64,000 nt of DNA from Paraburkholderia fungorum (GCF_900099835.1 NZ_FNKP01000001.1:1488001-1552000), one strand, 5' to 3'. Shown: positions 26,078-37,134, counted from the stretch's first letter. Numbers and translations: made by a program. The notes: generated by a model from the sequence alone, not told the origin.

Positions 26078-27601
26078 TCAGACTGTCGCGACTGGAATCT
26101 TTCCAATTTTTGCCTGCCATTCTTTCGGGCCGGTTTGATGCACCGAAGTGCCGGTCGAATCGACGGCAACTGTTACCGGCATATCCTGGACGTCGAACTC
26201 GTAAATGGCTTCCATGCCGAGGTCTTCGAATGCGAGGACCTTGGCGCTGCGAATCGCCTTCGACACGAGATACGCCGCGCCGCCCACTGCCATCAGATAA
26301 GCCGCCTTGTGTTTCTTGATGGCTTCAATGGCAACCGGGCCGCGTTCCGCTTTACCGATCATCGAGATGAGACCGGTTTGCGACAGCATGGTCTCGGTGA
26401 ACTTGTCCATGCGCGTGGCGGTGGTCGGGCCTGCAGGGCCAACCGCTTCGTCACGAACCGGGTCAACCGGGCCGACGTAGTAAATCACGCGGTTCGTGAA
26501 GTCGACCGGCAGCTTTTCGCCCTTGGCGAGCATGTCGGCGATACGCTTGTGCGCGGCGTCGCGGCCCGTCAACATTTTGCCCGACAGCAGCAGCGTTTGA
26601 CCCGGCGTCCACGAAGCAACCTGTTCCGGCGTCAGCGTGTTCAGATCGACGCGCTGGCTCTTTTCGGTGTCCGGTTCCCACTGCACTTTCGGCCATGCGT
26701 CGAGCGACGGTGCTTCGAGTTTCGCGACGCCCGAGCCGTCCAGCGTGAAGTGCGCATGACGTGTGGCCGCGCAGTTCGGGATGATCGCGATCGGCTTGGA
26801 CGCGGCGTGCGTCGGCGCGGCCATGATCTTCACGTCGAGCACGGTGGCGAGACCACCGAGACCCTGTGCGCCAATACCGAGCGCATTGACCTTCTCGTGC
26901 AGTTCGACGCGCAGTTCTTCGATCCAGTCCTTCGGGCCGCGAGCGATCACGTCCTGAATGTCGATCGGGTCCATCAGCGATTCCTTGGCCATCACCATCG
27001 CTTTCTCGGCAGTGCCGCCGATGCCGATGCCGAGCATGCCCGGCGGGCACCAGCCGGCGCCCATCGTCGGCACGGTCTTCAGAATCCAGTCGACGATCGA
27101 ATCCGACGGATTCAGCATCGCGAACTTCGACTTGTTTTCCGAGCCGCCGCCCTTCGCCGCCACCTGCACGTCGACGGTGTTACCCGGCACGATCTCGTAG
27201 TGGATCACGGCCGGCGTGTTGTCCTTCGTGTTCTTGCGCGCGCCTTCGGGCGGGCTCACGATCGACGCGCGCAGCACGTTGTCCGGGTTCAGGTAACCGC
27301 GGCGCACGCCTTCGTTGATCATGTCGGTGACGCCCATCGTCGCACCGTCCCAACGCACGTCCATGCCGACCTTCACGAACACCGTGACGATGCCGGTGTC
27401 CTGGCAGATCGGGCGCTTGCCTTCGGCGCACATGCGGCTGTTGGTGAGAATCTGGGCGATGGCGTCTTTCGCGGCCGGGCTCTGTTCGAGTTCGTACGCG
27501 CGGCCGAGTGCCTGGATGTAATCGAGCGGGTGGTAATAGCTGATGTACTGAAGCGAATCAGCAATGCTCTGAATCAGATCTTCCTGTTTGATGACGGTCA
27601 T
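26078..27601 (-). CDS. fumA: Fumarate hydratase, class I (4Fe-4S)
   Basis: A 507-residue class I fumarase, converting fumarate and L-malate in the TCA cycle. Likely cluster cysteines are in GKRPICQDTG (near residue 66), in IIPNCAATRHAHF, and in GAGWCPPGMLGIGIGG. The N-terminal alpha and C-terminal beta regions are fused in one chain, as in FumA/FumB. The ATG at 27601 is preferred; 32 upstream codons have no family match. The [4Fe-4S] enzyme is iron-dependent, consistent with the iron-rich neighbourhood. Confidence 0.93.
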   Translation of the reverse strand: MTVIKQEDLIQSIADSLQYISYYHPLDYIQALGRAYELEQSPAAKDAIAQILTNSRMCAEGKRPICQDTGIVTVFVKVGMDVRWDGATMGVTDMINEGVRRGYLNPDNVLRASIVSPPEGARKNTKDNTPAVIHYEIVPGNTVDVQVAAKGGGSENKSKFAMLNPSDSIVDWILKTVPTMGAGWCPPGMLGIGIGGTAEKAMVMAKESLMDPIDIQDVIARGPKDWIEELRVELHEKVNALGIGAQGLGGLATVLDVKIMAAPTHAASKPIAIIPNCAATRHAHFTLDGSGVAKLEAPSLDAWPKVQWEPDTEKSQRVDLNTLTPEQVASWTPGQTLLLSGKMLTGRDAAHKRIADMLAKGEKLPVDFTNRVIYYVGPVDPVRDEAVGPAGPTTATRMDKFTETMLSQTGLISMIGKAERGPVAIEAIKKHKAAYLMAVGGAAYLVSKAIRSAKVLAFEDLGMEAIYEFDVQDMPVTVAVDSTGTSVHQTGPKEWQAKIGKIPVATV

Positions 27602-27712
27602 AGCTAGGCTCAGTGGGGACAGCGGCGCTTCTGTTCCGATCGCAGTGCAATGCGGCCGGTTGCGCGCCTTAGGGACGGAAACTTTTGTTTCTGACACGCA
27701 GTCGAGTGCGTG

Positions 27713-28324
27713 TCAGTCGTGCGCTTTCAGTGGAGTCGAACCTTTAACCGAACCGACGGCGTGCAGCACCGCGGGCTCTTCGAAATGCTTCGGATGCGTA
27801 TGGGTGGTGAGACGGTCGACCAGCGCCATCACGAGTGCCGACACCAGGAACGCCACGTGGATGATCACCTGCCACATGATGGTATGCGTCGAATTCTGGT
27901 CGGGGCTGATGAAGGTCTTCAGCAGATGGATCGACGAGATGCTGATCAGCGCCATCGACAGTTTGACTTTGAGCACGCCCGCGTTCACGTGGTCGAGCCA
28001 CTCCGGTTCGTCCGGATGACCTTCTACACCGAGGCGCGACACGAACGTTTCATACCCGCCGATGATCACCATGATCAGCAGGTTCGAGATCATCACCACG
28101 TCGATCAGTCCGAGCACGACCAGCATGATGTTGGTTTCGTCGAGCGTCATCGAGGCCGTGACGAGATGCCAGACCTCCTTGATGAACAGCACGACGTAGA
28201 CCGCCTGCGCGACGATCAGGCCGAGATAGAGCGGCACCTGCAGCCAGCGGCTCATGAAAATGATGGCGGGCAGCGGGCGCATCGGGCGGCGCTGACGGGT
28301 CGGGTCGGGTCGCGAAGCGGACAT
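27713..28324 (-). CDS. YqhA/UPF0114 family membrane protein
   Basis: A 203-residue inner-membrane protein with about four helices. Family hallmarks are FMSRWLQVPLYLGLIVAQAV, LIDVVMISNLLIMVIIGGYE and FVSRLGVEGHPDEPEWL, then LKVKLSMALISISSIHLLK. Function is unknown. It is 111 bases upstream of the fumarase gene on the same strand and could share its transcript. The ATG at 28324 was chosen over a TTG two codons upstream. Confidence 0.88.
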   Translation of the reverse strand: MSASRPDPTRQRRPMRPLPAIIFMSRWLQVPLYLGLIVAQAVYVVLFIKEVWHLVTASMTLDETNIMLVVLGLIDVVMISNLLIMVIIGGYETFVSRLGVEGHPDEPEWLDHVNAGVLKVKLSMALISISSIHLLKTFISPDQNSTHTIMWQVIIHVAFLVSALVMALVDRLTTHTHPKHFEEPAVLHAVGSVKGSTPLKAHD

Positions 28325-28663
28325 AGGCAAGTGTCAGATGAAACGCAGGTGACGGAACAGGGGCGAAACGCGCGGACTCGAGGTGCGGGCCGTTGACCAG
28401 GCGCAGCACAGAAACCGGACACGCAAAACCGGGCGCCGACGACGCGGTGCATGGCCGGGAGAGGCCGGAAAAGCTCGCGTCAGGCGCGCTATTGTACAGC
28501 GTCGGCCTGGTTTGCTGCGGCGCGGCGGGCAGCGTGGCGGATCGGTGCTTGACAGATGGCGGGAGGGGTGTCGCGACGTGTCGACGGGAACCGCCGCCGA
28601 TGATCACACGCCGCGCCGCGCGTTGCGGGCGAAACGCGCAGCTGGGCCTCGGCGGCCCGTCGG
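28325..28663. other. Intergenic region without recognised content
   Basis: These 339 GC-rich bases lie between two same-strand genes. No gene or hairpin of note was seen. It should contain the promoter of the YqhA-like gene. Confidence 0.4.
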
Positions 28664-29557
28664 TCAGGATGCGACCGGCGGCACCCGCTTCGGCTTCAGA
28701 CTGGCGAGCCCGATCCCCACGATCACGCAGGCAAGCGCGAAACCATGTGCGAGCGTCGGCCGTTCGCCGAGAAACGCGATGCCGTAGATCGCCGCCGCCA
28801 CCGGCAGCACCGCGCTGAACACGCCCGCGAGACTGCCCGGCACGTGCCGGATGCCCTTCATCCACAGCCAGAACGAGAAGATGCTGGCCGACAGCCCGTA
28901 CCACAGCACCAGCGTCCACACGCTGACCGGCACCGCGCGATAGTCGAAGTGCGTCAGCGCGCCCGCGCCGAACGGCAGCATCAGCAGCAGGCCGAACAGA
29001 TGCGTGTACGCGCAGATGTCGATCGGCTCGAGGGTTTGCGTGAGACGGCGCGACAGGATGATGTAAAGCGACTCGCAGCACACTGCGCCGAGCACCATCA
29101 GATTGCCCGCGAGCGACGTCTCGCCGCCCGCGCTCTCCTGCACATGCACGAGATTGATCACCACGACGCCGACGATTGCCAGCACGATCGACGCGAGTGC
29201 GCGCCCGTTCGGACGCTCCTTGAGGATCAGCCACGACAGCAGCGCAACGACCGCGGGGATCGTGCTGGTGATGACCCCGGCTGCGACCGCGCTGGTGCGC
29301 TGTACGCCATTGAGCATCAGCAGCGTAAACCCGAAGGTGCCGAACAGCGCCTGCAGGAACAGATTGATCCACTCGTCGCGTTTGACGCGGCGCAGTTTGG
29401 CGACGCGCAGCAGTGGCCACAAAACCGCCATCGCGATCACAAAACGCAATAGCGCGAACAGCGGGACGGGGACGAATTCGACGATCGATTTGCCGATGCC
29501 GACATTGCTGCCGACCAGCAGCATCGAGGTAATGAGAAGCAGGGAGTAGCGATTCAA
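28664..29557 (-). CDS. EamA/DMT-family transporter
   Basis: A 297-residue protein with ten predicted hydrophobic helices in two EamA repeats: the first begins LLITSMLLVGSNVGIGKSI, the second LMVLGAVCCESLYIIL. Family members export amino acids or other small metabolites; the substrate is not predictable. It stands alone, with large flanking gaps. Confidence 0.85.
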   Translation of the reverse strand: MNRYSLLLITSMLLVGSNVGIGKSIVEFVPVPLFALLRFVIAMAVLWPLLRVAKLRRVKRDEWINLFLQALFGTFGFTLLMLNGVQRTSAVAAGVITSTIPAVVALLSWLILKERPNGRALASIVLAIVGVVVINLVHVQESAGGETSLAGNLMVLGAVCCESLYIILSRRLTQTLEPIDICAYTHLFGLLLMLPFGAGALTHFDYRAVPVSVWTLVLWYGLSASIFSFWLWMKGIRHVPGSLAGVFSAVLPVAAAIYGIAFLGERPTLAHGFALACVIVGIGLASLKPKRVPPVAS

Positions 29558-30100
29558 GCTGGAATCCAGACGGCTAGTTCAGTTAGCATTGTAAGAGGCC
29601 GTGTGAGGCAGCGTAAAGAAACGCGCCGACTGTCACCTGGTGTGGCGGCATGCGGGATACTTGCCGTGTGTCCGTCGTAGGCTGCTTCGATGGATGAATG
29701 TGTCGGCTCGAATACATGAATGTGCGCCGACGCGTAGCATGCGCGCGATGCATCGATTGCGTCGGCTTGCAGAGCATGACCTGCACATCACGCTCTAAGG
29801 GTTTTCGCTGGCGAGCCAATGCCGCTCGCGTAAGTGGACGGTAAGTTGCAACGCTTATGTTTGAACACGCGCGAGAAAGTGCGGCACGCATTGACTCTTG
29901 TTGCGATGCCGCATGAGCATGTCGTGCAAACGAACGGCGACGCGGCGATCAGCGGCCAGCGATCACGCCCAGAGCGCGAACATGGAAGACAGCGCGCCGC
30001 CTGTCGAATCCCGGCAGCGGCTCGGAAAACGTAGCAACACTTGACGCGCGAGTCGCGCGTCGGCACAGATTGACGTTTCATCTTCACCAAGGGGTTGTCG
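29558..30100. other. Intergenic region between an exporter gene and acs
   Basis: These 543 bases separate divergent genes. Short open frames exist on both strands, but none has a ribosome binding site, family features or convincing codon bias. An AAGGGG ribosome binding site for acs is at 30089-30094. No sRNA could be recognised by eye. Confidence 0.4.
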
Positions 30101-32083
<1,983 letters not shown>

Positions 32084-32226
32084 CGGTTGGTTTTGTCGGG
32101 TACCAGGTCGAAGCGTGTCGAGTCACACGTTTGCGACCTGACCGGTTCTGACGACCATAGGGGTTCGACTCGCGTTCGTCGCACCAACATGATCCCGCCT
32201 CACGCGGATCGTTGAGTCAGCCTCCC

Positions 32227-32270
32227 AAAGCCACCGCGCGGTCAATCCCGATTGCCTGCGCGGTGGCTTT
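32227..32270 (+). terminator. Terminator of acs
   Basis: A perfect 13-bp stem (core GCCACCGCGC) between 32227-32239 and 32258-32270 is followed by TTG within a T run. It ends 15 bases before the next start. Confidence 0.88.
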
Positions 32271-32285
32271 TTGATACATAGGCGC

Positions 32286-32675
32286 ATGACCGCGCCGCAG
32301 CACTCCTCTCACGCCACGCTGAACCCCGCGCCCGAACCGCCTCCGGTCTCGGCGGCGATGGCGCGCGCGCATCGAACCTACTGGCGTTTCAATCTCGTGC
32401 TGATCACGACGCTGATGGCGCTCGGCTTCGTCGTCTCGTTCGTATTGCCATTGATGGCGCCCGCGTTGTCACAGTTGCGGATCGGCGGCTTCAGGTTGCC
32501 GTTCTACTTTGGTGCGCAGGGCGCGATCCTCATCTACCTGGCGTTGATCGTCGTGTATATCGTGCTGATGCAGTTCGCCGACCGTCGGCTGCAACGTGCT
32601 TTCGATGCCGATATCAACGAACGCAGGCAAGCCAACGCGAGCCTGCCGTTGAACGAACCCGATCGCGGACGCTGA
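32286..32675 (+). CDS. DUF4212 symporter small subunit
   Basis: A 129-residue protein with two transmembrane helices (LVLITTLMALGFVVSFVLP and GAILIYLALIVVYIVLM). The RIGGF...FYFGAQGA pattern between them is typical of DUF4212 proteins. In this family the small subunit is always paired with a sodium:solute symporter. The ATG at 32286 avoids the terminator that overlaps an upstream TTG. It is 8 bases from the symporter gene. Confidence 0.85.
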   Translation: MTAPQHSSHATLNPAPEPPPVSAAMARAHRTYWRFNLVLITTLMALGFVVSFVLPLMAPALSQLRIGGFRLPFYFGAQGAILIYLALIVVYIVLMQFADRRLQRAFDADINERRQANASLPLNEPDRGR

Positions 32676-32683
32676 GCCACTCG

Positions 32684-34702
32684 ATGAAACTGACGCATCG
32701 ACTCATCCGTTCCTACGCGCTTTATACGCTCGGTTTCCTGCTTTTCATCTACGTGATGTGGCGCATCGAGCGCACCACGGGTCCGGGCGTGTGGATCGGC
32801 TACGTGTTCCTGTTCGTGCCGATCGCCGTGTATGCGGTGATCGGCGTGCTGTCGCGGACCTCCGATCTGGTCGAATACTACGTCGCGGGGCGGCGCGTGC
32901 CGTCCGCGTTCAACGGCATGGCGACGGCCGCCGACTGGTTATCGGCGGCGTCGTTCATCGGTCTCGCCGGCTCGATCTATGCCACCGGATACGACGGTCT
33001 CGCGTATCTGATGGGCTGGACCGGCGGCTATTGCCTCGTCGCGTTTTTGCTCGCGCCGTACGTGCGCAAGCTCGCGCGCTACACGATTCCCGATTTCCTC
33101 GGCACGCGCTTTTCGAGCAACGCGGTACGCGGACTCGCGGCGCTCGCCGCGATTCTCTGCTCGTTCGTTTATCTGGTCGCGCAGATTCAGGGCGTCGGCC
33201 TGATCGCCACGCGCTTTATCGGCGTGGATTTCGCGGTCGGCATTTTCTGCGGACTCGCGGGCATTCTGGTGTGCTCGTTTCTCGGCGGCATGCGTGCGGT
33301 GACATGGACCCAGGTTGCGCAGTACATCATCCTGATCGCCGCGATCCTGATACCCGTATCGATGATTGCGCATAAGGACGGCCTCGGCTGGGTGCCGCAA
33401 TTCAGCTACGGCCGTTTGATGGAGCGCATCGAAGGCCTGGAGAAACAGGTGCGCGACGCGCCGCTCGAACAGACCGTGCGCGACGATTACCGACGCCGCG
33501 CGACGCTGATGCAGATGCGGCTCGACACGTTGCCGCAATCATTCGTCGACGAAAAGCAGCGTCTCACGCGGGAGGTGGCCGATTTACGCCGTCATAACGG
33601 CCCGTTGCGCGACATCAAGGAACGTGAGAGGGCGCTCGAACAGTTTCCACGCGATGCCGCCGCCGCGCAGATCGTGTGGACGCAACGCCGCGATGAAATG
33701 CTGATGCGCGCGGCCGCGCCGGTGCCGATGCACGAACCGTTTCCCGCTACCGGCGACGAAGACCGGCGCACCCATGAGCGCAATTTTCTGTCGCTGCTGC
33801 TGTGTCTGTCGCTGGGGACGGCGAGCTTGCCGCACATCCTGACGCGCTATAACACGACGACGTCGGTGGCCTCCGCGCGACGCTCGGTCGGCTGGACGCT
33901 ATTTTTCGTCGCGCTGTTTTATCTGACCGTGCCGGTGCTCGCGGTGCTGATCAAGTATGAAATTCTGACGAGTCTGGTCGGCCATCATTTTTCGGATCTG
34001 CCGCAGTGGCTCACGCAATGGCGCAAGGTCGAGCCGAGCCTGATCAGCCTCGCGGATATCAACGGCGACGGCATCGTGCGCTGGAGCGAGATTCAGATGC
34101 AGCCCGATATGGTCGTGCTCGCCGCGCCAGAAATCGCGGGGCTGCCGTATGTGATGTCGGGCTTGATCGCGGCGGGCGCGCTGGCCGCAGCGCTTTCCAC
34201 GGCCGATGGCTTGCTGCTCACCATCGCCAATGCTTTATCGCACGACGTGTATTACCACATGGTCGATCCGGGCGCGTCGAGTCAGCGGCGCGTGACGATC
34301 TCGAAGATTCTGCTTCTGGGGGTCGCATTGTTCGCGTCGTATGTGGCGTCGTTGAATACGGGGAACATTCTGTTTCTGGTGGGGGCGGCGTTTTCGCTGG
34401 CGGCGTCGAGTCTGTTTCCGGTGCTGGTGCTCGGCGTGTTCTGGAAGCGCACGACGCGGCTTGGGGCGGTCGCCGGCATGGTGGCGGGGCTGGTGGTGTG
34501 CATCTATTACATCGTGTCGACATACCCGTTCTTCACGCAGCTGACGGGTTTCGCCGGCGGACGATGGTTCGGCATAGAGCCGATCAGTTCCGGCGTATTC
34601 GGCGTGCCGGCGGGGTTTCTGGTGGCGATCGGGGTGAGCCTGATCGACCGGAAACCGGATGCTTATACGATCGCGCTGGTCGACTATATCCGGCATCCTT
34701 GA
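32684..34702 (+). CDS. Sodium:solute symporter with an EF-hand loop
   Basis: A 672-residue SSS-family transporter of the type that accompanies DUF4212. About 13 helices are visible; YYVAGRRVPSAFNGMATAADWLSAASFI is the Na+-site region, in parts (YYVAGRRVPSAFNG, ADWLSAASFIGL). An insertion at about residues 245-365 is charged and helical, probably coiled coil (MERIEGLEKQVRDAPLEQTV). Residues 458-469 form a complete EF-hand loop (DINGDGIVRWSE). Likely substrates are short carboxylates such as acetate, given adjacent acs. The EF-hand suggests Ca2+ sensing. Confidence 0.9.
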   Translation: MKLTHRLIRSYALYTLGFLLFIYVMWRIERTTGPGVWIGYVFLFVPIAVYAVIGVLSRTSDLVEYYVAGRRVPSAFNGMATAADWLSAASFIGLAGSIYATGYDGLAYLMGWTGGYCLVAFLLAPYVRKLARYTIPDFLGTRFSSNAVRGLAALAAILCSFVYLVAQIQGVGLIATRFIGVDFAVGIFCGLAGILVCSFLGGMRAVTWTQVAQYIILIAAILIPVSMIAHKDGLGWVPQFSYGRLMERIEGLEKQVRDAPLEQTVRDDYRRRATLMQMRLDTLPQSFVDEKQRLTREVADLRRHNGPLRDIKERERALEQFPRDAAAAQIVWTQRRDEMLMRAAAPVPMHEPFPATGDEDRRTHERNFLSLLLCLSLGTASLPHILTRYNTTTSVASARRSVGWTLFFVALFYLTVPVLAVLIKYEILTSLVGHHFSDLPQWLTQWRKVEPSLISLADINGDGIVRWSEIQMQPDMVVLAAPEIAGLPYVMSGLIAAGALAAALSTADGLLLTIANALSHDVYYHMVDPGASSQRRVTISKILLLGVALFASYVASLNTGNILFLVGAAFSLAASSLFPVLVLGVFWKRTTRLGAVAGMVAGLVVCIYYIVSTYPFFTQLTGFAGGRWFGIEPISSGVFGVPAGFLVAIGVSLIDRKPDAYTIALVDYIRHP

Positions 34703-34720
34703 ACGGGTTTGCACAGGGGT

Positions 34721-34749
34721 GTGGCATAAGGCGCGAAGTTTGCTATAAT
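34721..34749 (+). promoter_or_regulatory. Promoter of tRNA-Ser
   Basis: TATAAT at 34744-34749 lies 13 bases before the tRNA. A GTGGCA at 34721-34726 with 17-base spacing is a fair -35 (4 of 6 matches). Confidence 0.6.
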
Positions 34750-34762
34750 TCGGCTCCCCGCC

Positions 34763-34853
34763 GGAGAGATGGATGAGCGGTTTAAGTCGCACGCCTGGAA
34801 AGCGTGTATAGGTTAATAACCTATCCGGGGTTCGAATCCCCGTCTCTCCGCCA
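34763..34853 (+). tRNA. tRNA-Ser (GGA)
   Basis: A class II tRNA with a long variable arm. The 7-bp acceptor stem is GGAGAGA (34763-34769) with TCTCTCC (34843-34849), then G and CCA. The anticodon stem CACGC/GCGTG encloses CTGGAAA with anticodon GGA at 34797-34799. The variable arm pairs ATAGGT with ACCTAT, and the T-arm is CCGGG-GTTCGAAT-CCCCG. It reads UCC and UCU serine codons. The gene's 3' end borders an island and is a plausible integration target. Confidence 0.95.
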
Positions 34854-35229
34854 GAATCGAACACTAAAGCCCTGTAAGTTCAACGACTTACGGGGCTTTT
34901 GTTTTTGTCGGCTCATCAATTAGCCCATCATCAGGCAAGATTTCATGGCTGGCATGGCGAGTTCTCTTGTCCGTCGCGACCCGTCGCACGTTCGCCACAC
35001 TCCGCTAGAATCCGGCTTGTCTGGGGCGCGCAGTTTCTGCTGCGGTCGCATCGTTAAGACCACAGCGAGCGTTTGGGGGCAACGTGAAACAGCCCATATT
35101 CGTACAAACATCAATCCGTTGTGGAGTCTGGTTGATCCGCGGACCGTTGTGCAGGCGGCACTAGTCGCAGGCTTCGACCCAAACTCGGTTGATGAAAGCG
35201 GCGACTAGTTCAAGAACCAGCAAACCGGA
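34854..35229. other. Left end of island without supported genes
   Basis: After the tRNA terminator no convincing gene appears before 35230. An open frame at 34945-35208 lacks a ribosome binding site and recognisable features. Confidence 0.4.
34866..34899 (+). terminator. Terminator downstream of tRNA-Ser
   Basis: AAAGCCCTGTAAG (34866-34878) pairs with CTTACGGGGCTTT (34887-34899), with one T-G pair, followed by TGTTTTTG. Confidence 0.82.
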
Positions 35230-35831
35230 ATGACCGACAGTAACGGGATCACATGGATTCACACTGCATTTGCAGCGCTGGTCAATGCGGTTAATGCCCG
35301 CACGCTGAAAGGCAACGATACGCCGCTCAGCATGGGAACGGGGTGGGACGAGGAGCCGGGCGAGGGTGAAGCGTATGCGCAGAAAGTCACGGTAAGAGAC
35401 GATGACGCCGCGCAGGCTTGGGACATTGCCGAACCTCATGTCGTCAAGGTGCGACGGTCGATTATCTATCGTGTTGCACCTGACTGGAAGTTGACCACCG
35501 TGGACGTTGACGACATTCGCGAGTGGCTCGCATCGCGAGGTATAAAGACGGGTTTTTCTTTCCCGATGCAACGGATGCGCCGGACTATCTCAACTCCAAA
35601 CACCCACGCTACGCGCCGAGGCTCGCCGCTGCTGTCAATGCGTGGCTGGCTGTCACGCAGGGCAGGGGCAAGAGTGTCAAGGACGCAATCAGGAAGTGGC
35701 TCCGTGAGCATGCGGCAGAGTTCGGCCTGACCAACGACGATGGCAACCCGAACGAGACGGGCATCGAGGAAGTTGCGAAGGTTGCGAACTGGCAACCGGC
35801 AGGCGGCGCGCCGAAGACCCCCGGCCAGTAA
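35230..35831 (+). pseudogene. Frameshifted phage/island hypothetical gene
   Basis: Two consecutive frames appear to encode one protein. The first part runs from MTDSNGITWIHTAFAALVNA to EWLASRGIKTG. The second continues in the -1 frame from FFFPDATDAPDYLN to VANWQPAGGAPKTPGQ. The second half, with its HPRYAPRLAAAVNAW segment and GGAPKTPG ending, resembles hypothetical proteins of Burkholderia phages and P4-like islands as I recall them. The junction (35550-35557) is GGG followed by five T. Loss of one T would explain it; so would programmed -1 slippage, since the junction reads G GGT TTT in the upstream frame. No function is known. Confidence 0.65.
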
Positions 35832-35963
35832 CCTACCCGCCCCTTTGGGCTTTGGCAGGGGTGGGTTTTCTGAACCCACCCAGCTATTCACGGCCCGATT
35901 GCGCCAATCTAATACCGCCATGTCGCGTCATTCCGGCGCGCACTTTCGCATCGATGGTGAGTC

Positions 35964-36260
35964 ATGGCCGATCAAACTATTCCCATCAGGATTCCTCGCT
36001 ATCGCGTGTCGCAGATTACGGGGCTTCAACGTAGCGCGCTGTACGAGCGCATCGCACGCGGCGAATTCCCGAAGCCCGTCGCTATTGATAGTGCCGCTGT
36101 ACGCTCGATCGAAGCCGAAGCCGAAGTCGAAGTCGAAGTCGAAGCCGAAGTCGAAGTCGAAGTCGAAGTCGAAGTCGTGGCATGGGTTCAGCAGCAGATC
36201 GATACAAGCCGCAAGCATGCTGCGCGGGGAAAAAGCGATGAACGTCGCAAGCCCGCATAA
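35964..36260 (+). CDS. AlpA-family regulator with an internal Glu-Val repeat
   Basis: A 98-residue protein. Residues 1-48 are a MerR-like AlpA HTH (IPRYRVSQITGLQRSALYER, then IARGEFPKPVAI). AlpA proteins of P4-type islands switch on excision or integrase genes. At residues 50-71, where AlpA normally reads straight into the helix before AWVQQQ, 22 residues of alternating Glu with Val or Ala are inserted by a DNA repeat. The C-terminal VAWVQQQIDTSRK is intact, so the insertion keeps frame. The stop overlaps the next gene's start by 23 bases. Confidence 0.8.
   Translation: MADQTIPIRIPRYRVSQITGLQRSALYERIARGEFPKPVAIDSAAVRSIEAEAEVEVEVEAEVEVEVEVEVVAWVQQQIDTSRKHAARGKSDERRKPA
36111..36176 (+). repeat. 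Hexanucleotide tandem repeat inside alpA
   Basis: Eleven units of GAAGTC or GAAGCC follow each other without interruption: units 1, 2 and 6 are GAAGCC, the rest GAAGTC. The total is 66 bases. Each unit adds two residues (Glu-Val or Glu-Ala), so changes in copy number preserve the frame but alter protein length. Confidence 0.97.
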
Positions 36261-36489
36261 CGCGACGCGTCCCGACGATGCCGAAGCACTCGACGTCGCG
36301 TGTGCGCTCGATACTGCGGTTATCCGCGTCGATCAATTGCAAGCGCTGGCGGGATTGCTGAGTCAGGAAGAAGTCGCGGAACAGTTCTCTGATCTTTTAA
36401 CCGGCGTGCAAGTTTCCATTTTTGGTCTGTTCGAGGATGCACTTGCGGACATACGCGCAACACTAACGCAGACAGTGGCGCATGAGTAA
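36238..36489 (+). CDS. Hypothetical island protein
   Basis: An 83-residue acidic helical protein (MNVASPHNATRPDDAEALDV to TLTQTVAHE). The ATG at 36238 lies inside the 3' end of the AlpA gene, giving a 23-base overlap; the frame upstream of it is not coding. The VAEQFSDLLTGVQVSIFGLF segment suggests an amphipathic helix. It is not recognised beyond being phage/island-like. Confidence 0.6.
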   Translation: MNVASPHNATRPDDAEALDVACALDTAVIRVDQLQALAGLLSQEEVAEQFSDLLTGVQVSIFGLFEDALADIRATLTQTVAHE

Positions 36490-36506
36490 CCGTGCTGGCT
36501 AAATCG

Positions 36507-36610
36507 GTCGCCTAAAAAAAAGGCGACGTATACCTAACACGGCGCACCGCCTCACCATTTGACAGCCGGGAAAGACCGGCATGAAAACCGACCTCGCAAG
36601 GGTCGGTTTT
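36507..36610 (+). terminator. Two hairpins after the AlpA unit
   Basis: A first hairpin pairs GTCGCC near 36507 with GGCGAC near 36522 around an A-rich loop. A stronger one pairs AAAACCGACC (36584-36593) with GGTCGGTTTT (36601-36610) and is followed by TTTGTTTG. The second is a convincing terminator separating the AlpA unit from the effector cassette. Confidence 0.8.
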
Positions 36611-36759
36611 TTGTTTGAGACATAAACAGACCAATAGCGCGACTCATTGGTACGAGTTAACTTTTGACGAATGTTGACAAAACATCTAGAGCACGGAGGT
36701 TACTCTTGCGAGACGCGTTCGTATCAGATACGGCGGTCGTTCATATAGGAGACTTAAAC

Positions 36760-37122
36760 ATGCCGGAAAAGCAAAGCAATAAAACCGCCTACCTTTTCGT
36801 TATCCAGGATTTGCGTACTGAGCGCGGCGGGCGAGTCAGCCGGGTAACGACCAAGGCGGAGTATCAAGGGATGGCGCTGGCGAGTGTCGGCGATACAGTC
36901 ACTTATGACGACGGCAGCGAGGCCACGATCATCGACGGTGCGGGCTTTGCTGCTTCATGGGATGGCAAGCCGTATGCCCTTGTCGGTTCCCGCCTGAGCA
37001 ACGGCGACACAATCACGGAAACATTGCAGGATGGCTGCGGTATCACGGTTCGCAGCGGCAAACCTGTGCCCGGTCTGTTTGGCCCCGCCTATGTGTCGTT
37101 TTCGTCCGGATCTGCTTGCTGA
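36760..37122 (+). CDS. PAAR-domain-type protein
   Basis: A 120-residue protein. The region from ASVGDTVTYDDGSEATIIDG to the LVGSRLSNGDTITETLQDG repeat is Gly-rich beta structure typical of Burkholderia PAAR-like proteins, and GLFGPAYV closes it. PAAR proteins form the sharp tip of the type VI spike and carry effectors. AGGAG precedes the ATG at 36760. It is the first gene of a compact four-gene cassette, 12 bases before the next PAAR gene. Confidence 0.7.
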   Translation: MPEKQSNKTAYLFVIQDLRTERGGRVSRVTTKAEYQGMALASVGDTVTYDDGSEATIIDGAGFAASWDGKPYALVGSRLSNGDTITETLQDGCGITVRSGKPVPGLFGPAYVSFSSGSAC

Positions 37123-37134
37123 CGGGGAACGTCT

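Noticed and set aside
34945..35208. 87-codon frame at the left end of the island
   Set aside because: No ribosome binding site, no family features, and uncertain codon use. It may be non-coding.
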